From contig NZ_PYFT01000002.1 of assembly GCF_003023845.1 (NCBI RefSeq), positions 124,001 through 188,000 of the forward strand: a DNA stretch of 64,000 nucleotides. Direction: 5' to 3'. This document shows positions 19,274-27,815 of this stretch, piece by piece. The translations under genes and the position numbers were made by a program. This DNA comes from Adhaeribacter arboris (GTDB lineage Bacteria > Bacteroidota > Bacteroidia > Cytophagales > Hymenobacteraceae). Positions within the stretch are counted from its first letter, which is position 1; each line of letters begins with the position of its first letter. A model generated the notes under the pieces. That model saw only the letters and a program-made list of their open reading frames with translations. It was not told where the DNA came from and made no database searches.

Positions 19274-20548
19274 ATGAAAAACTACTACTTATTACTGGTG
19301 TCTTTTATCTTCCTGCTCGTCGGTTGTCAAGATGCGGCCGAACTAGCGGTTCCCGCCCGGAGTGCTGACCACGTGGTTACTAGCTTACAAAGTGTGACTA
19401 CCGTCGAGGGCTTCACCACCCCCATGTCCTGCACCACCGAAACCTTACCTACCGGTGAAATCTACCAGATCTGTAAACCAGCCAATTGGAACGGGGAACT
19501 CATTATCTACGCCCACGGGTATATTTCCGAATTTGAACCCTTACAGCTGCCAACGGAAGCGAGTAAATACGCCCCCTTGTTCGTCAGCCAAGGCTATGCA
19601 TTCGCTACTACCAGTTACAGTCAAAACGGGCTCGCCATTCAAACCGGGATTCAGGATATCATTCGGTTGCGGGAAAAGTTTATTCAAGCTAACGGGCAAC
19701 CGAAACACATCTATTTAACCGGCGCTTCAGAAGGCGGGATTTTGACAACTTTAGCGCTGGAACGTTACCCCAACCTGTTTAGCGGTGGCTTGTCGTTATG
19801 TGGGCCCTGCGGCTATTTTCAGGGCCAGATTAATTATTACGGGGATTTCCGGGTCTTATTCGATTATTTCTTCCCGGGGGTGCTACCAGGAAACGCCATT
19901 ACCATCCCGGACGAGTTAATTGCTAACTGGCAGACGAAATACGTGCCGGCCGTTCTTAAGGCACTGCAGCAGAATCCGGTTGCTACCCTAAAGCTGCTGC
20001 GCACTTCCTTGGCGCCTTACGATGCCAATGATCCCACGACGATTGGCCAAACGGTGCTTGGCGTGCTGCGCTACGATGTTGTTTATTACCGCGACGCGTA
20101 CCGAAAACTGGGGGGACAACCCATTGATAACCGCACAAGAATCTATTTTGGTACGGGTAGTATTGCCGAAGATTTCCGTTTGAACGCCAAAGTGCAGCGT
20201 TTTAAGGCGGACCGGACGGCTACTGAAACCATTAAAAAATATTACGAAACGAGCGGTAACCTAAAGAAACCTTTGGTAATGGCGCATACGAGCAAGGACC
20301 CCATTATACTAGCCTGGCATTTGCCCCTTTACCAGGCGAAAACTTATCTGAAAGGTACTAATGGCTATTTCACGGGTATACCGGTTCAACGCTACGGGCA
20401 TTGTACCTTTACCGATGCCGAGATTGTGACGGGATTAGGCTTATTGCTGCAAAAGATCCAAGGTCAGCAAAGCCAAGCCGAGTTGGTGTTAGCCCAGACT
20501 GGGGACTCGTCGGGTAAAATCATTCAGGCGGTACGGATAATCCGTTAG
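19274..20548 (+). CDS. Alpha/beta hydrolase lipoprotein
   Basis: A 424-residue protein with a lipoprotein signal (M-K-N-Y-Y-L-L-L-V, lipobox L-V-G-C at about residue 18). The hydrolase core has I-I-Y-A-H-G-Y (oxyanion region, about 75-81) and a nucleophile elbow G-A-S-E-G-G (about 155). A likely acid is the Asp of H-T-S-K-D-P (about 340), and a likely base is the His of Y-G-H-C-T-F (about 375). This matches secreted lipoprotein hydrolases of the S9/esterase-like type, but the substrate is not predictable. It stands alone, with a strong terminator 46 bases after the stop. Confidence 0.75.
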   Translation: MKNYYLLLVSFIFLLVGCQDAAELAVPARSADHVVTSLQSVTTVEGFTTPMSCTTETLPTGEIYQICKPANWNGELIIYAHGYISEFEPLQLPTEASKYAPLFVSQGYAFATTSYSQNGLAIQTGIQDIIRLREKFIQANGQPKHIYLTGASEGGILTTLALERYPNLFSGGLSLCGPCGYFQGQINYYGDFRVLFDYFFPGVLPGNAITIPDELIANWQTKYVPAVLKALQQNPVATLKLLRTSLAPYDANDPTTIGQTVLGVLRYDVVYYRDAYRKLGGQPIDNRTRIYFGTGSIAEDFRLNAKVQRFKADRTATETIKKYYETSGNLKKPLVMAHTSKDPIILAWHLPLYQAKTYLKGTNGYFTGIPVQRYGHCTFTDAEIVTGLGLLLQKIQGQQSQAELVLAQTGDSSGKIIQAVRIIR

Positions 20549-20594
20549 GTAATCGGCTGGATAGTAGAGGTAAGACCATGGAATACGGAGAGAC

Positions 20595-20652
20595 GATCCG
20601 CCACCCAATAGACTTAACAAAACCAAGTCTAGTGGGTGGCGGATCCCTTTTT
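20595..20652 (+). terminator. Strong rho-independent terminator of the lipoprotein hydrolase gene
   Basis: A 21-bp near-perfect stem (GATCCGCCACCC... pairing with ...GGGTGGCGGATC) followed by CCTTTTT. It lies just downstream of the stop at 20548. Confidence 0.9.
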
Positions 20653-20962
20653 ATAAGTCTCTCCTATAATCGCCATTAAGCAAAGCAGGAGCGGTTTTAG
20701 GTCCGCTGAAGGGGAGTTGTCCTATCCTAAACGGCCTGTTCATCCAGGAGGAATTTACTTTAGGTAAATTTTAAAGTAGTGGGATTTCCTGTTCCGGCAA
20801 CCTGAATTTACTTCCTTAGATCTATTAGGATTACAATTAATTAGCTCTTGTTCAGCAATCGCTATAGCCGTAATGCTAGGTTAGTGGCAACTAAAATTTT
20901 TAGATTTCTATGTCTATTGTGAATCACGGTCTGTAACGCAGTTTATAAAATGATTAGGTAGC
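20653..20962. other. Intergenic region, nothing recognised
   Basis: About 310 bases between the terminator and the small membrane protein gene. No ORF, RNA or repeat is supported. Confidence 0.35.
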
Positions 20963-21403
20963 ATGAATCCACTATTTCAAACATTGGTAACTGGCGCGAC
21001 TTATGCAGGCTCTTTTCACCATAGTAGTATAAATTATACTTTACTGTTGATTGCTATTTTGCCTCATTTAATGGGAAGGGAGCAGCTGGCGAAAAAAAAC
21101 CAGAGTAGTTGGCTTTGGACTTTGCTTAGTTCTACTTTAATTCAAATAAGCCTTTGGTTTTTGGTGAATGCCATTGGAATATCTTTGATCTGGAATGCCT
21201 TAGCTGGATTTAACTTGCTCTTTTTCACAAGAAATAACTATTTACTGGCATACTTAAAAAGGTTGTTTTTCCTGAGTGGCTTTACAATCATATTTATGGC
21301 AATCGTCTATTACTTAATTATCTTTCCGGTAATAACCACTATTGCTCACGTGATAGCAATTCTATTGGGAGTTGGTTTGTACTTTTTGTATAGAGGCCGA
21401 TAA
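20963..21403 (+). CDS. Small integral membrane protein of unknown function
   Basis: A 146-residue protein with about four hydrophobic helices (around 24-35, 49-80, 97-118 and 122-141) joined by short polar loops. It begins M-N-P-L-F-Q-T-L-V and ends L-Y-R-G-R. I do not recognise the family. The hydrophobic pattern, ATG start and sensible length support a real gene. It is on the same strand as the catalase that follows, 307 bases away, so co-transcription is uncertain. Confidence 0.55.
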   Translation: MNPLFQTLVTGATYAGSFHHSSINYTLLLIAILPHLMGREQLAKKNQSSWLWTLLSSTLIQISLWFLVNAIGISLIWNALAGFNLLFFTRNNYLLAYLKRLFFLSGFTIIFMAIVYYLIIFPVITTIAHVIAILLGVGLYFLYRGR

Positions 21404-21710
21404 TAGTAGACCCTGTTCAAATTGCTACTAACTAGCGAGTAGCTATTTGAAAGTATATCCAATATCCATTGACTCTATATCTGTAACTAGATTAAACAAT
21501 ATGAAAAGGTAACAGGAGCCTTTGGAGAGCCTTCGAATAAGCGAGAGCTAAAAAGAAATAATATCCATTCCTCGGTATTTTTTGTTAAGCCTACCTGGTC
21601 ATAAGGGGGTAGGTAGCGCAACACCAGTAGTCATCTTGTTTTCGATTCATCCGAACAAACTTTATTACTCATCGTTTCTACAGTTTTTAAATTATAAAAC
21701 GAAGGAAGAC
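21404..21710. other. Region upstream of manganese catalase
   Basis: About 307 bases. An in-frame extension of the catalase frame reaches back to 21582, but it encodes an implausible N-terminus, so I treat it as leader sequence. A purine-rich GAAGGAAG stretch lies just before the ATG at 21711. Confidence 0.4.
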
Positions 21711-22655
21711 ATGTTTCATCACGTGAAAGAATTACAGTTTAATGCCCGCGTATCTAAGCCAGATCCTCGGTTTGCGAACCTTTTATTAGAGCAGTTTGGC
21801 GGAGAAAACGGGGAATTAGCGGCGGCCATGCAATATTTCACCCAAGCATTTGCGGCCAAACAGCCTTATCCGGACAAATATGATATGTTAATGGATATTG
21901 CTACGGAAGAGTTTAGTCACTTAGAAATTGTGGGGGCTACTATCCAGATGCTGCTCAAGGGCGTAAACGGCGAGTTAAAAGATGCGGCCGATCAGTCGGA
22001 AATTATGGAAGTACTCAATGGGAAAGCAGCGAAAGAAAATGTCATTCACCAGGCGTTGGTAAATCCGCAATTAGGGGTATTAAGTGCGGGCGGGCCTCGT
22101 TTAACCAATAGCCAGGGCATTCCCTGGTGTTCGGCCTATATTCATTCTAATGGGGATTTAACCGTTGATTTACGTTCGAATATAGCCTCTGAATCGCGGG
22201 CGAAACTGGTCTACGAATACTTAATGCAATTCACCGACGATCCTTATGTGAAAGAGACCTTATCTTTTTTAATGACCCGAGAAATTGCTCATTATGAAAT
22301 GTTCGAAGCGGCTTTAGCTACTATTAAGCCTAATTATCCGCCCGGGGTGTTACAAGCCGATCCGCGTTTCACCAACCAGTACTTCAATCTATCCCAAGGG
22401 GAAAGTGTGCGGGGTCCCTAGAACGAAGGAGAAATGCCGGTAACGGGTAAGAGTTGGGATTATATTGCCGATCCGATTGGCCACGTAAAACAAACGGAAG
22501 GTTTGCAAAACCAGGAAAAAGGCATCGCCAAAGAAATGAAGCTTACCGAGAAATTGAATAAAGAATTAAGTAAAGTTAAAAGGGCCGAAATAACCAGTGC
22601 GGAACCAGAAGGGGTGGCTCAATGGAGTAATTATAAGGTTCAGGACTCGGAATAA
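21711..22655 (+). pseudogene. Manganese catalase interrupted by an in-frame TAG
   Basis: Read from the ATG at 21711, the frame encodes a di-manganese catalase (2 H2O2 to 2 H2O + O2). Expected ligands are present: Glu35 in G-E-N-G-E, then E-E-F-S-H near 66-70, and E-I-A-H-Y-E-M-F in the last helix of the bundle. After residue 236 a TAG at 22419-22421 falls exactly where the family has Trp in R-G-P-W-N: the sequence reads R-G-P-stop-N-E-G-E-M-P. The same frame continues without another stop to 22655 (about 78 residues with W-D-Y-I-A-D-P, normal for the catalase tail). A single TGG to TAG change explains this. The metal core is intact, so the truncated 236-residue protein may fold, but the tail that stabilises the hexamer would be lost. 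Confidence 0.8.
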
Positions 22656-22701
22656 TTTCTAAGTAATTTACCGATTTCTCTGCCTCCATTACTTTGAAAG
22701 G

Positions 22702-22733
22702 ATGGCGCTGGTCAATAAGAAGATCAGCGCCAT
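22702..22733 (+). terminator. Terminator downstream of the catalase
   Basis: Stem ATGGCGCTG / CAGCGCCAT with a 14-base loop, followed by TTCTAT. It is placed after the distal stop at 22655, in line with the catalase once ending there. Confidence 0.65.
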
Positions 22734-23060
22734 TTCTATCCGGAATCCACCTGTACCAGTCAATCAGATTAACTTGCCGGAGAGGGCATGCTTAATTTTC
22801 CTAGGAGATACACTAGACTAATTAACTTAGAAGCAAAATTGAACCAGGAAGCCCGCTATACCATGTTTGACAAAATGATTTAACTTTTAAGTTTTTCAAT
22901 ATGTCGGTAAGCAATGGCCCGTATTTCGAAATATTTGCCTAATATGTCTTTTATGCTAAGTAGGATTTAGAACTAATTTCTTCAGACCAACTAAGGAATA
23001 CTTTTATACTGTTATATAATTTTATTAAAATCAATTATTTCTTATATGATTGGTCTGAAC
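22734..23060. other. Intergenic region, nothing recognised
   Basis: AT-rich spacer of about 330 bases between the catalase terminator and the convergent HTH gene. No feature is supported. Confidence 0.35.
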
Positions 23061-23729
23061 TTAACCTTTTTGTTCTTCACTTGAAGTCAAACCAGTTTTT
23101 TGGTCTTTAATGTCTTTAGGACCTCTCCATCTTTTTGACTCTGAACTGGTACGGGAGTAACTGCGCCCAAGTCTTTTCGTTTTTTCTTGCCTTTCAGTTT
23201 CAGTTCTACCTATAGAAATAGACAATTCTTTGCCCAATCCTACAGACACTATTTTCTCTAATGTATCTAATTCAATACCAGAGCGACCATTTTCAATCTT
23301 AGAAATATAGGTTTTAGTTGTTCCGCTACGTTCTGCTAACTGATCCTGAGTTAGCCCAGCAGATTTTCTGGCCTCCCGTAGGAGCCGCCCATATTTATTT
23401 TTATAAGGAGCCTCATAATCTTCGCCAGAATCATATAAAACAACCGGGTCTAAATCTAATGGGGCTTCTTTCATCTCGCCAAGCTTTTCGAAAGATCGAA
23501 ATTTGACCTTGATGTTAGGCCACGCTAATGTGTGGCTTTCGTTGACTACTACTTGTTGAAATGCATGAATATCCTTAAGAGCATATTTAGGATCAGTTTC
23601 TGACACATTGTGAAGCCTTTTACCAAAATCAATAGTTTTATATTCACCCGTATTAAAAACACAGGTAATCTTAAATCCATCTATTTGATGAATTTTTAAA
23701 ATCCTTGGTACTTTAGTTGACTTTCTCAT
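23061..23729 (-). CDS. DUF2442 / XRE helix-turn-helix fusion, putative antitoxin
   Basis: A 222-residue protein. Residues about 8-90 resemble DUF2442 (F-K-I-T-C-V-F-N-T-G-E-Y-K-T-I-D-F and ending A-W-P-N-I-K). Residues about 115-175 are an XRE-type HTH: L-L-R-E-A-R-K-S-A-G-L-T-Q-D-Q-L-A-E-R-S-G-T, then Y-I-S-K-I-E-N-G-R. A basic tail of about 40 residues follows. Its start overlaps the stop of the DUF4160 gene by 4 bases, so the two are translationally coupled. DUF4160 and DUF2442 genes are commonly neighbours and are suspected toxin-antitoxin partners. The fused HTH would allow autoregulation. Function is inferred. Confidence 0.7.
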   Translation of the reverse strand: MRKSTKVPRILKIHQIDGFKITCVFNTGEYKTIDFGKRLHNVSETDPKYALKDIHAFQQVVVNESHTLAWPNIKVKFRSFEKLGEMKEAPLDLDPVVLYDSGEDYEAPYKNKYGRLLREARKSAGLTQDQLAERSGTTKTYISKIENGRSGIELDTLEKIVSVGLGKELSISIGRTETERQEKTKRLGRSYSRTSSESKRWRGPKDIKDQKTGLTSSEEQKG

Positions 23730-23968
23730 TTTAATTCTGGGTTAAATTCAAAGAAGATCTCTTCTAGCATTGTCTGAATTCCTTCTTGCTTTGCCCATTT
23801 TATTACTTTCTTCCGTTGTTGAGGAGGTATACTGCCTCTGTAAGTTCCTAGTGTTCTTATTACTATTAATTCCACTCTTTCTCCATAAGTAGCATGAAAA
23901 TGAGGGGGTAAATGTTCATCATAATAAATGTCGATTGTTATTCCCTCAAATCTTATTAACTCGGGCAT
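23726..23968 (-). CDS. DUF4160 domain protein, putative toxin partner
   Basis: An 80-residue protein with the DUF4160 signature: an N-terminal strand I-D-I-Y-Y-D-E-H-L-P-P-H-F-H-A-T-Y-G-E, then helices containing R-K-K-V-I-K-W-A. Length is normal for the family. It is the first gene of a two-gene operon with the DUF2442/HTH gene (4-base overlap). The H-x-P-P-H-F-H motif is strikingly conserved in the family and could be a metal or active site, but no activity is established to my knowledge. Confidence 0.7.
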   Translation of the reverse strand: MPELIRFEGITIDIYYDEHLPPHFHATYGERVELIVIRTLGTYRGSIPPQQRKKVIKWAKQEGIQTMLEEIFFEFNPELK

Positions 23969-24521
23969 ATACCTTTATACTCATTGAACATAGTAAAGTT
24001 ATCTAATTGGCTAACAAAATTCAAGCACCATTTTTTAGAAGTTAGTGAATGTAAACTTTAAAAAATTGTTGTGAAAAACTAGCTCTAATGAATTATAAAA
24101 TTTCCTGGTATTAAAACAGTTCTATAGAAATATATTTACACTAGTTAAAGGCTGGTTTTTTAAAGGGTAAGTGGGCAGCTTTTACTTATGTCAAAGAGCT
24201 AGAAGGAATCATCCAAGGAAGAGCAGAAATAGGTGGACAAAAAAAACTTTCTATTTTTCTGCTTAAAAAAGGCGGTTTTTCGGGCTTTTGGCTGGTTAGA
24301 AAAACTGGGCAAAAAAGAGTAGTTTTATTCTGTATTCACGTATAATAGCTTCTTTCAAATCGATCCTCAATGAAGGAAATCTTGTTTTACAGGAGGTAAG
24401 TAGTCATTTTATTAGCGGTTTAAAGGCGTAGTCTATTCGTTAGGAAATTTTACCTCCTATAACCTGTATATTCCTCAATGAGACTGCTATCTTTAAGGCT
24501 TCTAATTGCATTAATTACCCG
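23969..24521. other. Intergenic region, nothing recognised
   Basis: 553 bases of AT-rich sequence between divergent genes. It should hold the promoters for the DUF4160 operon and for the STAS-like gene at 24522, but I cannot place them. No RNA gene or repeat was recognised. Confidence 0.35.
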
Positions 24522-24923
24522 ATGGTCTTTTATCAATCATCCTGCCTAGAAATTTATTACGAAGAAACTTATAAGTTTGTCGAGACCCGCTGGCTGCGTT
24601 TTGCCTCTAGTCAGGAGTACCGCGCATCTTTAGCGGCTTACTTAGAAATTATCCAAACCCATGAAGTAAGAAGATGGTTGGGCGATTATCGGCAGGCTCG
24701 CGTCGTCCGTTTGGAAGACCAACAATGGGCAGCGCTTACCTGGGCGCCCTCCTTCTTCTCTCAGGCCGGAAATATCGAACGCATGGCAAAAGTTAATGCT
24801 CGGGATATCGCTAGTCAAATTAGCGCGCACAACATGAAAAGGGATCTCAATGAAGATAAGCTCCCCTTTCTTTTTCAAGAGTTTGACAATTATGACCAGG
24901 CCCGAGCCTGGGTGCTACAATAA
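24522..24923 (+). CDS. STAS/SpoIIAA-like small protein, paralog 1
   Basis: A 133-residue cytoplasmic protein and one of four related proteins in this window (also 25002-25427, 37272-37685, 39814-40245). All share an opening strand with an acidic/aromatic pattern (L-E-I-Y-Y-E here), and a middle segment like R-R-W-L-G-D-Y-R-Q-A-R-V in the place where the other three read L-L-D/L-I-D-S. An I-E-R-M-A-K-V segment and a C-terminal F-D-N-Y-D-Q-A-R-A-W helix follow. This resembles the STAS/SpoIIAA-like fold used in anti-sigma antagonists and related switches. Function is unknown. This copy diverges most from the others and lies 78 bases ahead of the second copy. Confidence 0.55.
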   Translation: MVFYQSSCLEIYYEETYKFVETRWLRFASSQEYRASLAAYLEIIQTHEVRRWLGDYRQARVVRLEDQQWAALTWAPSFFSQAGNIERMAKVNARDIASQISAHNMKRDLNEDKLPFLFQEFDNYDQARAWVLQ

Positions 24924-25001
24924 ACGTTTGCCGTTGATGAAACCTCGCCTGACCAAAGCTAGACCCTTTATGCCCGTTCGAATCAGTCCTTCCCTGCAGC
25001 T

Positions 25002-25427
25002 ATGATATTATATCCGGATGCCTTGCTGGCTTTAGAGTATGAGATGAGTACCGATATTCTAACGGTGCCGTGGCCCAACTTAACCGGGGCCGCGCTGCCG
25101 GAACTGGAGGTAGCCCTAACCAAATTGATTGATGCGATCAAGCACTATGATGTAAAAAGATTGTTGATTGATTCCCAGAATAGTAGAGTAGACATTCCCC
25201 AAGAGATCTATAAACCGGTCATATTTGGCCTCATCCAAGCTTTAACCAAAACGCGCTTAACCAAAATGGCCCGGGTATTACCCGAAGATGTTTTAAGAGA
25301 AAGGCAATTACGAAGCTATAATGCCGAAATGGCCAGTAAAAATATGTTTACTTTCCAAACCGGTGAGTTTGCCACCCGAGCGGCTGCTCGCCATTGGTTA
25401 AGCGAAGCGGAAGAATTTATCAGATAG
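25002..25427 (+). CDS. STAS/SpoIIAA-like small protein, paralog 2
   Basis: A 141-residue member of the same family. It has L-A-L-E-Y near the start, V-K-R-L-L-I-D-S-Q-N-S-R in the central strand-loop, L-T-K-M-A-R-V-L-P, and an R-A-A-A-R-H-W-L C-terminal helix. It lies 78 bases downstream of paralog 1, probably as an operon and likely a tandem duplication. Its 3' end overlaps the convergent recombinase gene by 8 bases. No catalytic motif is visible; a protein-protein switch is the reasonable guess. Confidence 0.6.
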   Translation: MILYPDALLALEYEMSTDILTVPWPNLTGAALPELEVALTKLIDAIKHYDVKRLLIDSQNSRVDIPQEIYKPVIFGLIQALTKTRLTKMARVLPEDVLRERQLRSYNAEMASKNMFTFQTGEFATRAAARHWLSEAEEFIR

Positions 25428-25983
25428 CTACATAGGCGAGATAGCGATAACAAGTTGCCCGGGAAATGCCCAGAATCTTCGCTATTTCTTCTGGCCTTTT
25501 ATCCGATTCAAATAAAACTTTCGCGGACTTGGCTTTTTCGATAGCTTCGGGCGTTAAACCCGCCGGCCTCCCGCCGGCTCTCCCCCGCGCTTTAGCGGCG
25601 ACTAAACCCGCTTGGGTTCGCTCCTTGATAATCTCGCGCTCAAACTCGGCCAGTGAAGCAAAGATGTTAAAAGTAAAGCGCCCGGTGGGAGTAGCGGTAT
25701 TAATCCCATCCTGTAAACTCACCAAGTCCACTCCCCTTTTCTGAAACTCGGCTACCAGATCAATCAAGTCCCTTAAGGATCTACCCAGCCGGTCCAGCTT
25801 CCAGACCACGAGGCTATCCCCGGGGCGGAGGTGCTGCAGGAGCCGGTGGAGTTGGGGCCGGTCTTTGGATTTACCGGACATCTTTTCCGGAAAGATCTCC
25901 AAGCAGCCAGCGCTTTTAAGCGCGTCCAGCTGCAGGTTTAAATTTTGATCCTGGGTGCTGACCCGGGCGTAGCCGATTTTCAT
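25420..25983 (-). CDS. Serine recombinase of the resolvase/invertase type
   Basis: A 187-residue site-specific recombinase. The N-terminal catalytic domain has G-Y-A-R-V-S-T-Q-D-Q (nucleophile Ser in R-V-S), L-V-V-W-K-L-D-R-L-G-R-S (catalytic Arg residues) and F-A-S-L-A-E-F-E-R-E-I-I-x-E-R-T before the long E-helix. The C-terminal 45 residues form a Hin-type HTH ending A-K-I-L-G-I-S-R-A-T-C-Y-R-Y. All expected residues are present, so it should be active. Directly upstream (26001-26040) is a 40-bp inverted-repeat block with extra half-sites, in the position of a resolvase res site. That block is also part of the dispersed unit near the IS copies. Confidence 0.9.
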   Translation of the reverse strand: MKIGYARVSTQDQNLNLQLDALKSAGCLEIFPEKMSGKSKDRPQLHRLLQHLRPGDSLVVWKLDRLGRSLRDLIDLVAEFQKRGVDLVSLQDGINTATPTGRFTFNIFASLAEFEREIIKERTQAGLVAAKARGRAGGRPAGLTPEAIEKAKSAKVLFESDKRPEEIAKILGISRATCYRYLAYVAI

Positions 25984-26000
25984 ATTTGTCTCACGAATGC

Positions 26001-26040
26001 CATCTCAAATATACCAAATTATATTTGATTGGTGAGATGG
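26001..26040. repeat. 40-bp inverted-end block upstream of the recombinase (dispersed unit, IS-occupied copy)
   Basis: CATCTCA...TGAGATGG ends around a 25-base centre, plus a TCTCA half-site 7 bases to the left. It is the same 40-bp block as at 18734-18773, 53793-53832 and 61248-61287. It is 70 bases from the end of the IS1182-like element at 26111. The rest of the unit continues on the far side of the IS (27789-27840: TGACCCGTCCTAAAAAAG...). It may also serve as binding site for the recombinase whose start is at 25983. Confidence 0.6.
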
Positions 26041-26110
26041 TCATTTGATACAGTTTTTAGCCCAAAAATGGCTGTTTTTGGTGAGTAGATTTTCATCTCG
26101 TAAAACGGTC

Positions 26111-27788
26111 GTGGCTGTTGCACAACTCCCTTTTGAGCCGCGTCCTATTTCCCTATCTGAACTCAATGCTGCTCCTAATAGTGCTCTCTTAGTGGAAAAA
26201 CAGCTTAGTAAAAGCAAAAGAATAGCTGCTAAAAGCAGATTCTTGATTCTTTTGAAGTGCCAAAGCTTGGCTGATCGCTTTCACCGGTTTAAACTTCAGA
26301 TATTTCTTCAAGTTAAAAGCAGTGGTGGCCAGCAGCATCACCTTGTGAGCCCCGGCTTTACCCCGCACTCCTATTTTCCGGAGACCATAGTAATGAATTA
26401 AGCTGCCGAAGACCGGCTCTACCGTGCTTTGTCGAACTCGCTTCATCCGTTTACCTTTTCTACTTTGCTGTCTTTCTAATGCTCGTCGATATTCCGAATC
26501 GTATGCAGTACGGGTGATTTGGCGGCATTGGCTTTTGGGAACGCAAGAAGATTTGAGCGGGCAATGTTTACAGTCCTGGTAGGTAGCCCGGTAGATTTTT
26601 AGCAAACCTCCCTCCGCATTGGTGTCATAGGTCTTAAAGGCGAGTATCTTCCCGGTCGGACAGGTGAAATAGTCAGCTTGTTGGTCATAAGGAAAACCTT
26701 CTATCTCGGACTTGTACTGGCCAAATACGGGTATCCAGCCCGTTATCTTTCTTTGCTCTAAAAAGGCGTAGTTGCTACCGTTAGAATAGCCACCATCCGC
26801 TAGCAGTTCCTTTAGACGTAGTTCATTATCTAGTAGCCGTCGCTGCAATCTCAGCGTGATAGCCGGCAAATATTGGCTGTCCCGCCCATCAGCCAAATCC
26901 GCTTGAACATGGCTGATAACGCCTTTGGCTGTATCCACCGCCAGGCTGCAATAATAGTTAAGTTGTCTGGCTTTGCCCGGTTTGACCGATATGCGGGCAT
27001 CCGGATCGGTGGAACTGTAGTGCGTTTTATTGCTGACCAGGCGGGCCTTCTCGTGCTTACCGCCTAAGCCTTTGGGAGATGCTTTCAGCTGATCTTGGTG
27101 CTTTTCCAGTTTTCTTAACTGGTACTCCGGAGCCGAGAGGAACTGTTCTGGCTTTCCCTCTTTATTCTGGTTGGACTTCTTTACTACCGCTTCATTCTCG
27201 AGGATAACCTTCGTTAAGTGCTTTTTCACCGACTCGGGTGATTGTTTTAAAAGCAGGCTATCCATCGAAGCATTGGCCTTAATGGGGGCGGAGTCAATCG
27301 CCTGCCGATGACCGGCTACCATGCCTTTCTCGACACATAAGCGAAAGACTCTATCAAACAGTAGCTCAAACAACTTCTCCGGGTAAAGCTGCCGAGTACG
27401 AGAAACCGTGGAGTGCCAGGGCAAGGGCTCATCTATTTGGTAGTCTAAAAAGTAAAGCAGATCTAGTCGGAGGCTACAGTGCTCGATCAGTTGGCGGTCG
27501 GAAACAATATTCTCCAGGTAACCCACCAAGCAGAGCTTAAAGAAGACTACCGGATCGATCGACTGCTGACCACATCGTCCGTAGTAAGGTTGGGTAAGCT
27601 CGTAGAGAAAATCCAAATTCAACTGCTGTTTCAAGCGGCGATAGAAGTTGTGTTCTGGTACATGTGCCGAGAGCGAAAAAAGCAACGCCTTTTCATCTTC
27701 CAAAACCTTTCTGCCTTGCATAACCTTAAAAAATAGTCCTATCCTTCTTCAACGATTAACTTCAATCAAGGGGTTGTGCAACAGCCAC
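26111..27788 (-). mobile_element. IS1182-like insertion sequence, copy A
   Basis: A 1678-bp element bounded by perfect 16-bp inverted repeats GTGGCTGTTGCACAAC (26111-26126 and 27773-27788). It contains one transposase gene on the minus strand. Flanks are GGTC on the left and CGTC on the right, a near match to the 4-base duplication seen at copy B. The flanks together reconstruct the dispersed unit, so the IS sits inside one. Orientation relative to the unit is opposite to copy B. Confidence 0.9.
26189..27721 (-). CDS. IS1182-family-like DDE transposase (copy A)
   Basis: A 510-residue transposase. The N-terminal part has Y-x-R-L-K-Q-Q-L-N-L-D-F-L-Y-E-L-T-Q-P-Y-Y-G-R-C-G-Q and D-P-V-V-F-F-K-L-C-L-V-G-Y-L, typical of IS1182/IS5-superfamily enzymes (DUF772-like). 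First catalytic Asp is in A-I-D-S-A-P-I-K-A-N-A; the second is in L-L-A-D-G-G-Y-S-N-G. The Glu is in S-T-V-E-P-V-F-G near the C-terminus. A cysteine cluster (C-K-H-C-P-L-K-S-S-C) lies before the Glu. The frame is intact and complete, and close to the copy at 61384-62982 with scattered substitutions, so both have been transposing recently but not just now. Confidence 0.92.
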   Translation of the reverse strand: MQGRKVLEDEKALLFSLSAHVPEHNFYRRLKQQLNLDFLYELTQPYYGRCGQQSIDPVVFFKLCLVGYLENIVSDRQLIEHCSLRLDLLYFLDYQIDEPLPWHSTVSRTRQLYPEKLFELLFDRVFRLCVEKGMVAGHRQAIDSAPIKANASMDSLLLKQSPESVKKHLTKVILENEAVVKKSNQNKEGKPEQFLSAPEYQLRKLEKHQDQLKASPKGLGGKHEKARLVSNKTHYSSTDPDARISVKPGKARQLNYYCSLAVDTAKGVISHVQADLADGRDSQYLPAITLRLQRRLLDNELRLKELLADGGYSNGSNYAFLEQRKITGWIPVFGQYKSEIEGFPYDQQADYFTCPTGKILAFKTYDTNAEGGLLKIYRATYQDCKHCPLKSSCVPKSQCRQITRTAYDSEYRRALERQQSRKGKRMKRVRQSTVEPVFGSLIHYYGLRKIGVRGKAGAHKVMLLATTAFNLKKYLKFKPVKAISQALALQKNQESAFSSYSFAFTKLFFH

Positions 27789-27815
27789 CGTCGTTTCCTG
27801 AGACGGATTTTTTGT

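Noticed and set aside
22419-22421. TAG read as pyrrolysine or programmed read-through
   Set aside because: The position is a conserved Trp (TGG) in the family, so a one-base change is simpler; no recoding signal was seen.
26045-26401. 118-residue plus-strand frame at the IS left end
   Set aside because: Antisense shadow of the transposase 3' end and IS terminus.
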